Part shown: in pieces, positions 10,740-22,400 of the stretch
Position numbering within the stretch: position 1 is the stretch's first letter
Layout: every line of letters begins with the position of its first letter
DNA from: Ceratodon purpureus
Lineage: Eukaryota > Streptophyta > Bryopsida > Pseudoditrichales > Ditrichaceae
Direction of reading: 5' to 3'
Length of the DNA: 64,000 nucleotides
Assembly: GCA_014871385.1 (NCBI GenBank)
Contig: CM026426.1
Location: forward strand, 100,108,009 to 100,172,008
The notes under the pieces: generated by a model
What the model was told of the DNA's origin: nothing
Seen by the model: only the letters and a program-made list of their open reading frames with translations
The model's database searches: none
Program-made: the position numbers and the translations under genes

Positions 10740-13700
10740 GATCCTCGAGTAACGCGTTTGTAACTTGGTAGTGTAATCGTACCCCCGGATTGCAATTCTT
10801 CCTCCACTGCTTCCACTTTTCAACAATTATCATCCCCACATTCTGAGTCATCTTCATAGGAAATGATAGCTTTGCGCTTTCAGACGTTCTTCCCTTCCCA
10901 TATCTCCTTTGCCTTTTCAATCTTCGCAACTGTTTCTTGCACAATCTTGTCAATACTAGCGCGTGACCTAAGAGACATGCCACCCTCATCACAAAGTGCC
11001 CTTCTCCAATCCGAAAATATTTTGTCAAGTGCATTGTCGAACTTCTTCAGGACCTCCCAGTAGTCCAGGTCCAAATATTTGAAGGATTCCTCCGTGAAAG
11101 TGCGACGATGGCGAATAGCTTCTTCCAGCTTAGTCAATATAAGTGCCCTCTCGACTAGAGTTCTGTCGTACATCATGTACTCATCAAGTTGCCCATAATC
11201 TTGCTCTACTTCACTTCTTGTACCATCGGCATGTACCACAACTTGAGGCTTTGGAAACCGGAAGAAGCGATTACGCTATACACTCCAATGTCCTCCAAAG
11301 TTCCTACAAAAAAATTCCCGCTCCTTAGTATTTGGAATTTCATGTGCCCTGATCTCTACCTCATAGTATTGGATCATCCATGAAAAATTGTCCAAATCGG
11401 CATTGCCCTCCATAGAAAGTTGGTGAGTCAATGTCATCGGGTTCCATGTAAGTGATTTACCCTAGTCAAACCAATCCACCTCTTTCTTAGGTAGTTGGTC
11501 TAGTGGTAAATTCCACCGATCAAACTCATGTCCAGGTGGCATTAAGTGTTGTAGTCCCATCATCTCATAAAACCGAGAACTAATTGGGAAGCGGCAAATA
11601 ACACATTGTCTGAAGTTTAAAGCAGCCCTCGCTATGCAAGTTATGTGGAACTTGTGCTTACAATGCCCCATCTCGAAAGCCCCTCCCCCCCCCCCCCTCG
11701 GTCCAAAATATTCTCGACAAATGGAATATTTCTCCTTCAAAAATTCCTCAGACGGTTGGCGAGTATGGATAACCTCTCGTTTTGTTTCATCCAAATGGGA
11801 GGATAGTACATCGTACGGCATCCACCCCTCCTCCACCTCTAGCGCCTAGTCAATGACCCCTTCTTTATTTTTTGAACTATGTAATGTGCGCTCCATCATT
11901 TCTCCTACATTGCGCCATATCATGATTTTTGTAGCATCCTCGCCGCCCTTGGGTGCTGCCTCGTTGTACTTCTGTAAAGATGATCAGATAGCTTCTTCGA
12001 CATCCATGGAAGTAATTGCACATTTCTTCATATCATGTTGTGCTTTAGAGACTATTGTCTCCTTATCTCGCAGTTTGTGGACCCAACCAAGCCATGATAA
12101 TGCCCTTGTGGAACATGGTGTATCGTCCACCATCTGTATGGTAAACTTCAGCATCTGAAGTTCTCTACGGGCCGTGTCTCTTTCCCTTCTAGCCACCTCC
12201 AAATCCCGTAAAAGAATGTCTAATTCTTTTTAATCATCTATTGGCCCTTTTCCTCTATCCTCATATCTTGGTGTTGCTTGGCTAGAGTCAATGTCTAATG
12301 GAACTGGACCAGATGTCGTTTTAGACTTTTGAGACGCCATCCCTTGTGTGGTCCCATCTCCACTTTTATTTGAGAATTTAGAAAGGCCGAGGTCATCGGA
12401 ATCCTCATCATTGCTCGCTAATTGTATCACACCATCCTTTTCTTCCACCTTCACCGTTTTCCTCTTCTTCATAGGCTTCACTTCTTCTATTTTGCTTTCC
12501 TCTTCTCTTTTGGATGGTACTTCTCGCAATCTTGCACTTGTAAATTGAAACTCTCCTTCATTTTCTCTAACCTTACATTTAAGGTATCAATTAGCTTCGT
12601 TGCCTCCACTAGTTCCTTACTCAACGTCACGTTCTCTTCGCCTAATTGTACACAAACTTCCAGAAGAGGCTTAATGGAAGATACCAAAGTCTCAAACCCG
12701 AGGGCACCTTGTATCATGCTGGGAGTGAGACTTGCAAATCCATGAGCCATGTTTAGAAGATCGTGTGCCATGGCAGCTAACATGGAAGCCCCATCTTTCA
12801 GGGAGCCTGCAATGTTCAAGACATTATAAATTTCTTGCACTTCCTCCGAGGTTTTCTCTGCAACTCCTCCCTCAGTGGTATTGTCTAAGCTCCTACACCA
12901 TTTCTCTGAGCACATTTCTATCCATTTGATGCTAAAATCTAGTAACTCCTTCACTGATTCGTTGTTCAGCATCGACTTCAACATCTCCACAATGTCTGAA
13001 ATGTAATGATCCAAATCCTTTGGACTATCCTCTTTTAGTATGCACCTCTACTACTACGAATGAGCTCAAAATAGTGTCTTTCGAACAAGGGTCGGAGCAT
13101 CCAAATTCCCCTGCCTTCCGATGTGTAAAATACTCATTGTCCACCTTAACTTCTACATCATCCACGACTTCCTTGCCCTTCGTATCATTAGAAGATTTTA
13201 GCGTGTTCCTCAAGTCTAAGTTAGGAATAATAGGAACATTAGTTTCCGTTGCTATTGGAAACATCGTTGCAATAACGCTAGCAACGGCAATTGGCTTTTT
13301 ATCCTCATGACGGTGCGATATATTATCCACTAAACTCTGGGCTTCATTCTTCGCGCTACTCTTCAAAAGTGACCACTGCCCCGGCTTCTTCCTCAACTCC
13401 TCTACGACCTTCTTCGCTTGCAATGGATCAATAAGATATAAATACGGGATATGTCTTAGTTTCCATCCAATTTGGAGCAGCTTGTCTTTTGTAGTGGGGT
13501 AGGTACACCAACTCACTCTACGATTCAATATTAGCTTTGCATATACCATACACAAAATGGTATAATTGAAATTGGTTTTGGTAGGCCTACGATCCCCAAA
13601 TAGAGCAGTCCAAACCTCGTATGCCCGATGCATGAAATGGTCACCCATGCATGACCCTCGCTTGCAGCTAAAAGTCCGCGTGTTCACTTCGTGCTATTCT

Positions 13701-13900
13701 TGGGGCCATAATTTATCAATGTGATACATCTTAACATACGTCTTGCACTCTTTCTGCGTTCAAAAAACGTTGCCTAAGGATTCCCAACCTTCTTACGCTA
13801 CGATGTCCTTGTTGACTAGGATATTTCAGGAAAAGTTGTGGCATGCACCCTTCTTCTTGTTCCACTTTCCAGTTCCACCATTCTCATCATGGTGCAAATC
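10740..13900 (-). pseudogene. RING-finger protein gene remnant with coiled coils, multiple stops
   Basis: The minus strand carries one long decayed gene. Its start is unclear (about 13,690-13,900). Parts in order: YEVWTALFGDRRP...MVYAKLILNRRVSWCTYP near 13,500-13,660; an acidic linker; a helical section at 12,487-13,014 (ELLDFSIKWIEMCSEKW, later GEENVTLSKELVEATKL, coiled-coil-like); a basic/acidic linker (12,230-12,529); a second helix (11,984-12,202); and a RING-like finger at 11,600-11,740 (SICREYF, then GHCKHKFHITC and QCVICRFPI). The first RING cysteine appears lost and a glycine run coded by poly-C/poly-G interrupts the finger. RING fingers usually act as ubiquitin ligases. A further helical part (LVERALILTKLEEAIRHRR) is at 10,880-11,239. 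It is convergent with the hAT gene, so it may be second-gene cargo of that element. Confidence 0.6.
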
Positions 13901-13989
13901 CCCCATAGTAGCCCCGTTTTAAACAAAAAGTTATGGTTTTGTTTTAATAAAAACAAGGAGTTGATAAATGATGGTTCACAAAATAAACA

Positions 13990-14570
13990 AATACAAAAAC
14001 ATCAAAAAATCCCCCCCCCCCTCAACAATGAATATGGACCCCCTTCTCCTCACCCCCTAGGCCCAACAAGCGCCCAAGTAAATTGGAGAGCTGGAGCAAG
14101 CACGCGGGGACTATTGAGGAGAGTGGAGTAAGGAAAAAGAAGACGGCCGTTGCCATGTATATGGCGACTGTCCCCAACCCTACGGCTGCGGCCCCCGAAC
14201 CTACGGCCGCGGCCAATGACAGACTTCCCAAACCTGCCGACGGCCGTTCGAGGCCGTTGGATTGGGGACGATGGCGACAGCCGCGGAGGTCCGAGCCTCC
14301 GAGGCCGTCCGATTAGGGCCGTCTCCTCGTTGACGGCCGTCCGATGGCAGCCATCAGCGAGGAGATGGCGGCAGAGACGGCCCCTCGAAGGGACGGTCAC
14401 TGGCCGTCCGATCCGGGCCGTCTTCGTGGCCACGGCCGTCCGATCGGGGCCGTCCGCAGGCCGTTGGATTGGACGGCCGTACGCAGTTCGCCCCATAGCC
14501 GCACCCACGCTCCCACCGCTTAGACGGCCGCGGGAACGACGTCGTCACGGCCGCGGAAAATCCACTTGCC
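13990..14570. repeat. G+C-rich block of ACGGCCGT-containing direct and inverted repeats
   Basis: A run of C at about 14,009 is followed by dozens of CGGCCGT/ACGGCC words, often as ACGGCCGTCCGAT. Similar blocks occur at 18,230-18,530 and 24,180-24,500. All three lie a few hundred bases upstream of decayed genes, so they may be element promoters or LTRs. The many frames here on both strands are compositional and I do not call genes. Confidence 0.55.
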
Positions 14571-14769
14571 TTTTTTCTTTTCTTTTTTAAAAGAAAATCT
14601 ACTACTGCAACTTTCCCTCCACAACTTCAACTAAAACTGTGATTTTGTTTGAGCACTTCCATTTCGTGGACAGTTAATGTAAACATAATTGGAGTGGGTT
14701 CGTGGTATGCTAATTGCCCAATTTTTCAATAAGTCATTATTCCTTAGACTTTTACCTGCTTAATGTATG
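14571..14769. other. A+T-rich spacer
   Basis: Nothing recognised between the G+C-rich block and the satellite. Confidence 0.4.
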
Positions 14770-15175
14770 TATCATTTTATTCCCCCGTTCATTTGTTTAT
14801 TTTTATTCCTCTAAGTCCACCACTCTTCCATCCCACCCCTTCATTTATCTCTAAAATTCAAACCCTCTTGAACCCATTTTTTTTTAATTGTTTTTAACAT
14901 TCCTCTATCATTCGTTGCCCTCCTTCATTTGTTCAATTTTATAGTTCTAATTCCACCACTCTTCCATCCTATCCCTTCACTTATCTCTAAAATTCCTTCC
15001 CTCTTGAACCCATTTTTTATTTTTGTTTTTTAACATTCCTCTATCTTTTTATTCCCTCCTTTGTTTGTTTTTTTTTATACTTCTAATTCTACTATTCTAC
15101 CACTATACCACTTTAGTTTTTTCTAATATTCATTCCCTTTTTTTTTCTATTTTTTCCTTTTTTTCTTTTTTAAAT
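14770..15175. repeat. Decayed satellite, about 130-bp unit, block 1 (about 3 units)
   Basis: Imperfect pyrimidine-rich units share ACATTCCTCTATCATT, CCCTCCTTCATTTGTTT, TTCCACCACTCTTCCATCC and TATCTCTAAAATTC in that order. Successive CATTCCTCTATC starts at 14,898 and 15,033 are 135 bp apart. The same unit resumes at 16,330. Confidence 0.65.
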
Positions 15176-16329
15176 ATTGGGAAGATCTTATACCCGTATT
15201 TAATTTAGAATTTATTTACTAAATAAGGTTTTTATTACAATGATTCAAACAAAAGTTGCACTCTTCAATTATGTAGGCTTGCAAAATAAATTTGCACATT
15301 ACTTGTAAAACTTTGCAAGCAATTACATAATTACTTTATTATGGCATGATATGCTGAATAAGGTGTAAATTAGTGAAACCCACCCACCTCCCTTACACAT
15401 GGCTTACTGGTAGTTACTCCAAACTTGAAGCTTACTTTACTTGGGGCTTACTTTACTTGGGTCTTACTACAAGCTTGAACTTTACTTTAGCAAGTCACTA
15501 ATCTATGACCATTTGATCTAGGCTAACCTTCATCTAAGGGTCATAGATGATTGGACCAGCGAGGCTTTTCCTGTCCATATAATAAACAAGTGAATCTCTA
15601 GAGACTTCTTTGAGGGTATAAAACCATGGGAGTTTCTTGGCCATATGCATCTATTTACTTGTCTGCTTTGAAAGTAATTCTAGTTTGCTACATGTGTGTG
15701 AGAGATTTTTAGAGCTTGTGAAGTTTTGGTTTATGGTGGTATGGAGCTGAAGCAAAGTGCAACATAGCTGAGTCTGGTGGAACTACTAGTCACGTCCTCT
15801 AATTTAGGTTTGCAATTAGACTCTTTCATCTCTCCCTTTGATTTGTATGTTTGGTGTAGGGTTTGAATTTTCTTGTGACTGCAATAACAAGCTATAAAGG
15901 GCTGTTGACACCTTGTCTACAAACATAATCCTAACTGTGGTTTTGGTTGTGTTTATGGGGACAGATGAGGTCCTTTACCTCTGGATTTTTCTTACTTTAC
16001 TACACCAACATTCAAGGGATGAGAAGATTTCTGGAGACTCAAACTATTTTGTGTTTGATCTTGTATTGTCAGTTTTAAGACAAACTTTTATCTATTATTT
16101 GGATTGTTTTGTCATACACTACTATATTGTAAGTAGTGTGTTGATTGAAAATTCTCTTGTGAATAGCACTATGTGTCTATACTGGTGATTTGGAATCACA
16201 AGAGAGTGTACAGATTTGATTAGGTTTGAATTGAGAATGGGCTGATTGAGACTGAAATTTGGTGAGGAAGGTGATAAAAGCTGCCCTGTAAAGGGATGTC
16301 CCGCCCACCCACCCTTAGGGGTAGGGAAG
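15176..16329. other. Sequence separating the two satellite blocks, no gene seen
   Basis: About 1.1 kb unlike the satellite on either side. Short duplications (CTTACTTTACTTGGGG and CTTACTTTACTTGGGT near 15,432-15,462) are present. A 91-codon plus frame at 15,913-16,188 has no recognisable domain. The block may be an insertion into the satellite; its ends are not resolved. Confidence 0.4.
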
Positions 16330-16653
16330 TTTTTTTCTTAATTCACTACTCTCCCACTTTACCTCTTTTTTTTAATTTTATATTCTTTTTTTTCCATGCC
16401 TTTCTAAACATTCCTCTATCATTAGATTCTCTCCTTTAATTATTTATTTTTATTCCTCTACTTCCACCACTCTTCCATTCTACCCCTTCATTTATCTCTG
16501 AAATTCAAACTGTCTTGAACCCGTTTTTAATTTTGTTTTTTAACATTCCTTTATCATTTGTTGCCCTCCTTCATTTGTTTGATTTTGTACTTCTAATTCC
16601 TCCACTATTCTACCCTACCCCTTAAGTTTTTTGGAATATTCGTACCCTCTTTA

Positions 16654-16715
<62 letters not shown>

Positions 16716-17335
16716 TTTTCAACATACCTCTATCATTAGATAATGTCCGTTGTTTGATTATTTTTATAGTTATAATTTTGCTACTCTCCCATCCTACCCC
16801 TATTTTTCCCTCTAATATTCCTACCCTCTTTGCTATTAGTTTTTATTTTAATCATTCCTCCATCATTTGTTTCCCTCCTTCATATGCTTATGTTTATACT
16901 TCTAATTCACACGCTCCTCCATGTTTTTTTTCTTTAACATTCTCCCCGTCATTGCTATTTTTTTTTTAAATTTTAATCAATCCTCTATCATTTTATTCCC
17001 TCCGTAGTTTGTTTATTTTTATACTTATAATTCCGCAACCCTACCATCCCACCTGATTATTTGTCTTTAATATTCCTACTCTCTTAATAATATATATATT
17101 TTTTGAAACATTCCTCTATCATTAAATTTTCTCCTTTGATTGTTCATTTTTATACCTCTAATTCCACTAGTTTCCCATCGTACTTCCTAGATTACTCTCT
17201 TGAATTCTTTACGTCTCTCTTACTTCTTGTATTTTTTTTTATTTTTTTTTTGTACTTGCACATGATAATTCCTTTACCACCAAAGGTTTTTTCCAATCTT
17301 CTATTTCCATTTCATCTGGTCTTGTTGTAAAAACA
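16330..17335. repeat. Decayed satellite, about 130-bp unit, block 2 (about 6-7 units)
   Basis: The same unit as at 14,770-15,175. CATTCCTCTATC-type starts at about 16,408, 16,543, 16,723, 16,852, 16,977 and 17,108 are mostly 125-135 bp apart; the 180-bp gap contains the TA microsatellite. Confidence 0.65.
16657..16713. repeat. (TA)n microsatellite of about 57 bp
   Basis: Uninterrupted TA dinucleotides inside one unit of the satellite; expansion here accounts for the longer spacing of that unit. Confidence 0.9.
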
Positions 17336-18229
17336 TATCTCCCAACACTGTACGACTATGTTATTTATTTTTTAATTTTACACAATGAGTGAAAATTGGT
17401 CTAAACTATGATTTAAATTTTATTCCTTTTCATTCTTTGATGACAAATGAATGTTGATTTTTAAATTTTTTATCATCTCGTATTCTAAACCACTAATTTG
17501 GTTATTTTATTATTTCCAACATACTAAAGTATGGGAGTATGTAAAATAAAAAAAATGAAAGTGTGAACAATCATTTCGTAAAAAACTAGAGTACAAGAAC
17601 CTACATAAAAAATGTGTACCATACGTTAAGAATAAGTTCTAAATATTTTCTTTAGTTTAACCAAGACGGTAAAAGAAAAATGTAAGGCTTTTAACTACGT
17701 GCACATAGTTTGTACCGCAATTAAAAAAAGTACATAAATAATTTTATGTTGTGAATTTCATTCAATGCATTTTGATCTCAAAATTCATTTTATTCAATTA
17801 GTTGTTGGCATATACTCTTCCAATAGATTTTATAATAAGGTAATTTTTTAACATACGTCTAAACATAAGCGTATGTGGTTCTTTGAAGGAATCTCACTAA
17901 AATATATATTGTTAGGCACACAATGTTTATGCTTCGTTACATTCAATAAATTATATTCTTCTTCGTAAACATGGGCACAATATTTGCAAGTCCTAGGGGG
18001 GAACCAACCATTGAAAGACCAAAATATCTTGTAGTGGATTAGATCCAAATTTCAATGCGGACCCCACCGCTCTGATCACAGGATCTTCGAGACATTCTCC
18101 ACGATGTCTAGGATATGTCCGAAATTTCTCCTTTTGGGGAGGATGCCTTGTCCAAACAATCCAGAAAAGGATTCTTTTTGGACAAGGTTGAAGGAGGAGA
18201 GGAGGGGAGGAGAGGAGAGAAAACTCAAG
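17336..18229. other. A+T-rich spacer, no gene seen
   Basis: No open frame with recognisable content and no structured repeat was seen. Confidence 0.45.
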
Positions 18230-18530
18230 GGGGGAGGAGAGTCCCTTGGAGGCTCCCCTCCCCGCGGCCGTTGGATCTTCTCCACCGTGGAGATCTGACG
18301 ACCGCGGCCGATGGCCCCCACGTCCGCGCGGACGACCGTCGCGACCGTAGGACGGCAGGCGATTGCCCCGCCTGGGAAGGCGCGGCCGCGGCCGCACGAC
18401 CGGTCGCGACCGTGCAAGGGAACGGCCGCAACCGGTCCCGCGGCGGTCTGCCTACGGCCGTTGGATTCTCCATTGGCCAAGATCCAACGGCCGTTTGGGC
18501 CCCGCAGTTTGACCTACGCGGCCATCTAGG
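18230..18530. repeat. Second ACGGCCGT-type G+C-rich block
   Basis: Dense CGGCCG words with CGGCCGTTGGATC-like units, resembling 13,990-14,570. A CATAAAAGG element at 18,542-18,550 directly follows and could be a TATA box for the decayed plus-strand gene starting near 18,942. Frames on both strands here are compositional. Confidence 0.5.
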
Positions 18531-18941
18531 GATTTGGGCCTGCATAAAAGGCTGGCCTAGTCTTAGTCTTCTTCACTTGGGTGCTTGTGATGGTTGTGCT
18601 GGATTTACTTCAGCTCAGTTGCGTTCCTCTAAGCTTTTCTACTCCCCCACGGAATATTGTGGCACTATTTTACGGTTCTCAACACCGTTTGTTGGTTATT
18701 ATGAAACCAACAAACTAGTGATTGATACGTACGGTAACTATCTACCGGTTTGGGGTTTTATTTTGTGGTTATGCATTAGATTCATACAAGTTTAATTCGT
18801 AATTTTTATATCTAGAAGAGAAGTTACAGTCCTTCATACTGGGTGGGTTCAATACACGGTTCTTCGGCTACTGACTTACCCGCTTTGAGCCATGCCTCGT
18901 AACGATCAGGGAGGATCGTCAACTTTTGAAAAAAAATAAAT

Positions 18942-20333
18942 TTGGATCCAGTCGCTACAAATGACCCTGACTGCTTAGCAGAGGTTGGATGGCAAGACGT
19001 ACCATCACCATGGAAGATGTCTACTTGCAGGGAATATGTGAAGATGAATCACTTCCTCAAGTTGGTACCTTTTGATCTACATTCCAAAGCTGGGGAGAAA
19101 CAAGCAAAACGTGGTGTGATCAGGGCCGAGAATTGTGGAAGTGAACATTTCAATAGAAGATATCACGAAATCATCGTAGGAGCAAACGTCCAAAACAAAC
19201 AACCACATATTATGTTGCATTCCAATATGACAATGGTGCAGGCGGAGATAGTCTTGCACAAAAGGGTCGACTGACGTACAACCCTAGGGCTGAGGACGTG
19301 GAGAATGAATAGGGAACAGATGGATGTTGACACAGTTTGGATTGGAGCTAGCGATTGTCCTCCGCTTCATTGGTCAAACTGTCCAAGTCCACCTGCACAG
19401 AATGTTGGAATACAAACTCTTGCTATTGAACAGATTGTTGAAGAACAGCAAAGACTGCCTTCAAGGAATGATTATGGTGGCACCCATCGAGAACGTCACT
19501 ACAACAACAATCCCGGGAATCCAGGTCGTTATCGTGGCTGAGAGTTTGTACGTACGAACTTTCAGGAATATGGACAATATTCTGCCCACGGGGGACATCG
19601 TTTGTGAGAATGTTACGACGTAGGATGTCACGGACAAGGTTATGCCAACATCTTTGAAGGTGGACGAAACTATGGAGAGGGGTAGAATTTGAATCGTGGC
19701 CCGCTCCAGAACTACGATGGCCACGTGGAACTTGAAAGAGCTCCCGTATCGTTCGGTGAACATTCTGCTGAAAATTGCTATCGCTATGGAGACGGTCATT
19801 ACAGAAGGGGAGCTAACACTCCGGATATGTACGGGGGACCAGCTTGGCCGGATTATGCAACGAGATCAGAAACCTATACAGACGGCTTGGAAGAAGTACC
19901 GAGTCCTCCAATGATTATATATCATCTTCTCCGCCTAGAATATTTCCTCCACCTCTAGGTTATCACAATGACGCTACTCATTTCAACAGCGGAGAAAAGC
20001 GCGACGTACTTCATCCCAATGACAGAGTACCACCTCCTCCTTTTGGATACCCTCCAAGTTGAATTGTAAGAGATTGCTATTTGGAGGAAGAATCAGAGTT
20101 GGAGGGGACAAGGCAGGATTATGTACGACAGATGGAGAATTTTTCGTTTCACCTTAAACGGGATAATCAAAGATTGAGGGAGGAGGCTGTGGAGCTTGGG
20201 AGAACCTCGACAAATTCTGCATGGCATGGGCCACCATAAACCTACAAACGAGGGGGGCCAAGCGAACTCCCCAACGATCGGAACTGGTTCATCCATATGA
20301 CTACAATGGACTAGGATGGACGGGAGACTATTA
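18942..20333 (+). pseudogene. Unrecognised gene remnant, Gly/Tyr/Asn-rich, many stops
   Basis: A coding-like stretch is followed through several stops: CLAEVGWQDVPSPWKM...FNRRYHEIIVGANVQ (18,942-19,272); IEQIVEEQQRLPSRND and NNNPGNPGRYRG (about 19,420-19,540); a Gly/Tyr/His-rich part (NCYRYGDGHYRRGANTPDMY, near 19,770-19,840); and a short helical end (KRDNQRLREEAVELGR, near 20,160). Composition suggests a structural or RNA-binding-like protein, possibly retrotransposon gag-like, but no family is certain. It ends about 20 bp before the TA-flanked MITE. Confidence 0.45.
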
Positions 20334-20353
20334 GAATGGGGTGGATGGAAGTA

Positions 20354-21318
20354 CAGTACCCACCAATAAGTTTACGTTCACAACACAAATAAGAGAACAT
20401 CTCTCAATTTTCAAAGAATCACCATGTTCTCAAAAATGATCCAAATTGCCAACTGCAAAGTGTATTGGAAAGATAATGGAGTCATTTATACCATTATGTC
20501 AAATATTTCCCATAAAAATGAAACATATGTGCTATTATACCATTTTCCTTATGTAGTATCTACTATTCACCCTTAGCTCTTATTAGGGGCTTTCTACATT
20601 GAGGTATGCCAGAAAAGAGAACTTCAACCATTTTCATAGAAAGCTCTTCCAATTCTTTTTGTATAAATGCAACTTCTTTTTAGAAAATAATATGAATTAT
20701 ACTTACCAAGAAGTTTAATTTCAGACTTTCATGCTCTAACTGAAGTGTCACCATAAACAAGTGTAACTTCAAATGATCATATCTCCCATCTCAAATGACC
20801 AAATTTCATGAAACTAACACCAAATTGTCTAAAATGTAGTAAATTTCATCAAAACCATCTCTTACATGCTGATGTAAGCCACATATGTAAGGAAATTTCA
20901 TTAGCAATCATTGCACTCAAAAATGTGTATGTTACTTTTTCACAAAGAACCACATCAACGCTTATCACGCCAACTCCATTCAATATTTGTCACTGTGAGT
21001 CACATCTATACAAAGGGCATCAAAAGAGGTCTCTCAAGAGATAATAAGATTTTTTTTCTCAATATATCTCATCATATGAAGGCCTTCATACCAGCAAAAG
21101 GTAGATACTAAAAAGTATGTTAAAACATGCTAAAGTTATTAGATAATTTTCCACTCTTCTTGGAATTTTTTCATATATTGATAAAGAAGACTCTATTATC
21201 TTCCTTATGTAATTTATACTTTACAATTTAAATTGATTTTGAGGGCATGGTGGCCAATCGAAAATTCAAAGTATGTTATCTCTTACTGCTATGAACGTAA
21301 ACTTGTTGGTGGGTACTG
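20354..21318. mobile_element. 965-bp non-autonomous DNA transposon with TA target duplication
   Basis: The left end CAGTACCCACCAATAAGTTT matches the reverse complement of the right end (CAGTACCCACCAACAAGTTT), and similarity continues through ACGTTCA to about 27 near-identical bases and, more loosely, about 45. TA flanks both ends (20,352-20,353 and 21,319-21,320). Ends starting CAG with a TA duplication fit the Tc1/mariner superfamily, pogo/Tigger-like. The A+T-rich interior has no transposase; small frames at 20,808-21,111 look accidental. Confidence 0.8.
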
Positions 21319-21320
21319 TA

Positions 21321-22400
21321 CATTCTACACAATCAGAGCGTACCGCGTCATTAATGTGAACCTGACATATGAAAGCCTAAGGTTATGGGTTACAAGCATA
21401 ATGTTTATCTAGATTCGTAGGTCTTAGTATAAGATGTATGGACTCAAGTAAATTGGCACGTGCCACATATTTAAGAAAAATAGATAGAATTAGTGGAATA
21501 GAATGTAGATGTGTTGTCTAGTAGATTGTAGTTGTTACAAGATTAAAAAGGAGTATGTCTTTTTAATCTTCTTTTGATGATCCACTGAATGTATGTACGT
21601 TATCAATATTACTATTTTAAAAAATAAAAATAAAAAACCATGTCAGAATGTCTTGCATGATTTTTGATGTTGCATTCTAGAGCTTCGTTATTTTTTGTCA
21701 TTCGTTATGTTTAACATTGACCATATTGTGAACATGTGAACACCGAGAATGGGCATGGCATGGAATGTGTTATATCCCAGACTTAGACTTCTCGAATGTG
21801 AGATTATTTCACCACCCATGAATGTCTCAAAAAGTTGTTGCACAACTTAAATGAATCTTTTTTAAACTTCAATATTTAGAATTTTAATGTAGATTCATTC
21901 TCAAAGTTACTACTGAATAAAGTTTAAAAAATAATTTATTTCTAATCCTAGAGGAATGCCTTTGTGTGAGGTATAATATGGGAAAATAAAGGAAGGTAAC
22001 TAATTTTTCAACTCTCGACAATAGGGGAATTCTAGTTAAAAAAATAGAATAAGTATATGACTAGAATATATGATACAATTAGATGAACACACATGGACGT
22101 ACATCCTTCAATTAGACCATACATAAGACATAAAATATTGAACTTTACAAATATTACAGAAGAATGAAATTTTCCAAGGGATATGAGAGATAGAAATAGA
22201 TCATACTTATTATATGAGGCTTGATAAAAACCAAATAACAATAAAATTTATAAAGAAATATAAGCCGGTTTACAAAAAATGAACTTTCAACATCTGATTA
22301 TAATTTAGATATAAGTATTCGCTACTGTGATCTATGTCCGGAAATAAAACAAACATTACGGAATTATAGAAATTCAAAAAGGCAGATATGTTGTTCCATG
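21321..22400. other. A+T-rich spacer, no gene seen
   Basis: No frame with recognisable content and no structured repeat. Confidence 0.45.

Noticed and set aside
14022-14590. Overlapping Arg/Pro-rich frames in the G+C-rich block
   Set aside because: Several frames on both strands are open at once because the block is short-word repetitive; no domain or start context supports any.
16657-16713. (TA)n tract as a cruciform origin or matrix-attachment signal
   Set aside because: A simple microsatellite inside a satellite unit explains it; nothing else supports a function.
18076-18795. Frames in the second G+C-rich block on both strands
   Set aside because: Compositional, same word repeats as above.
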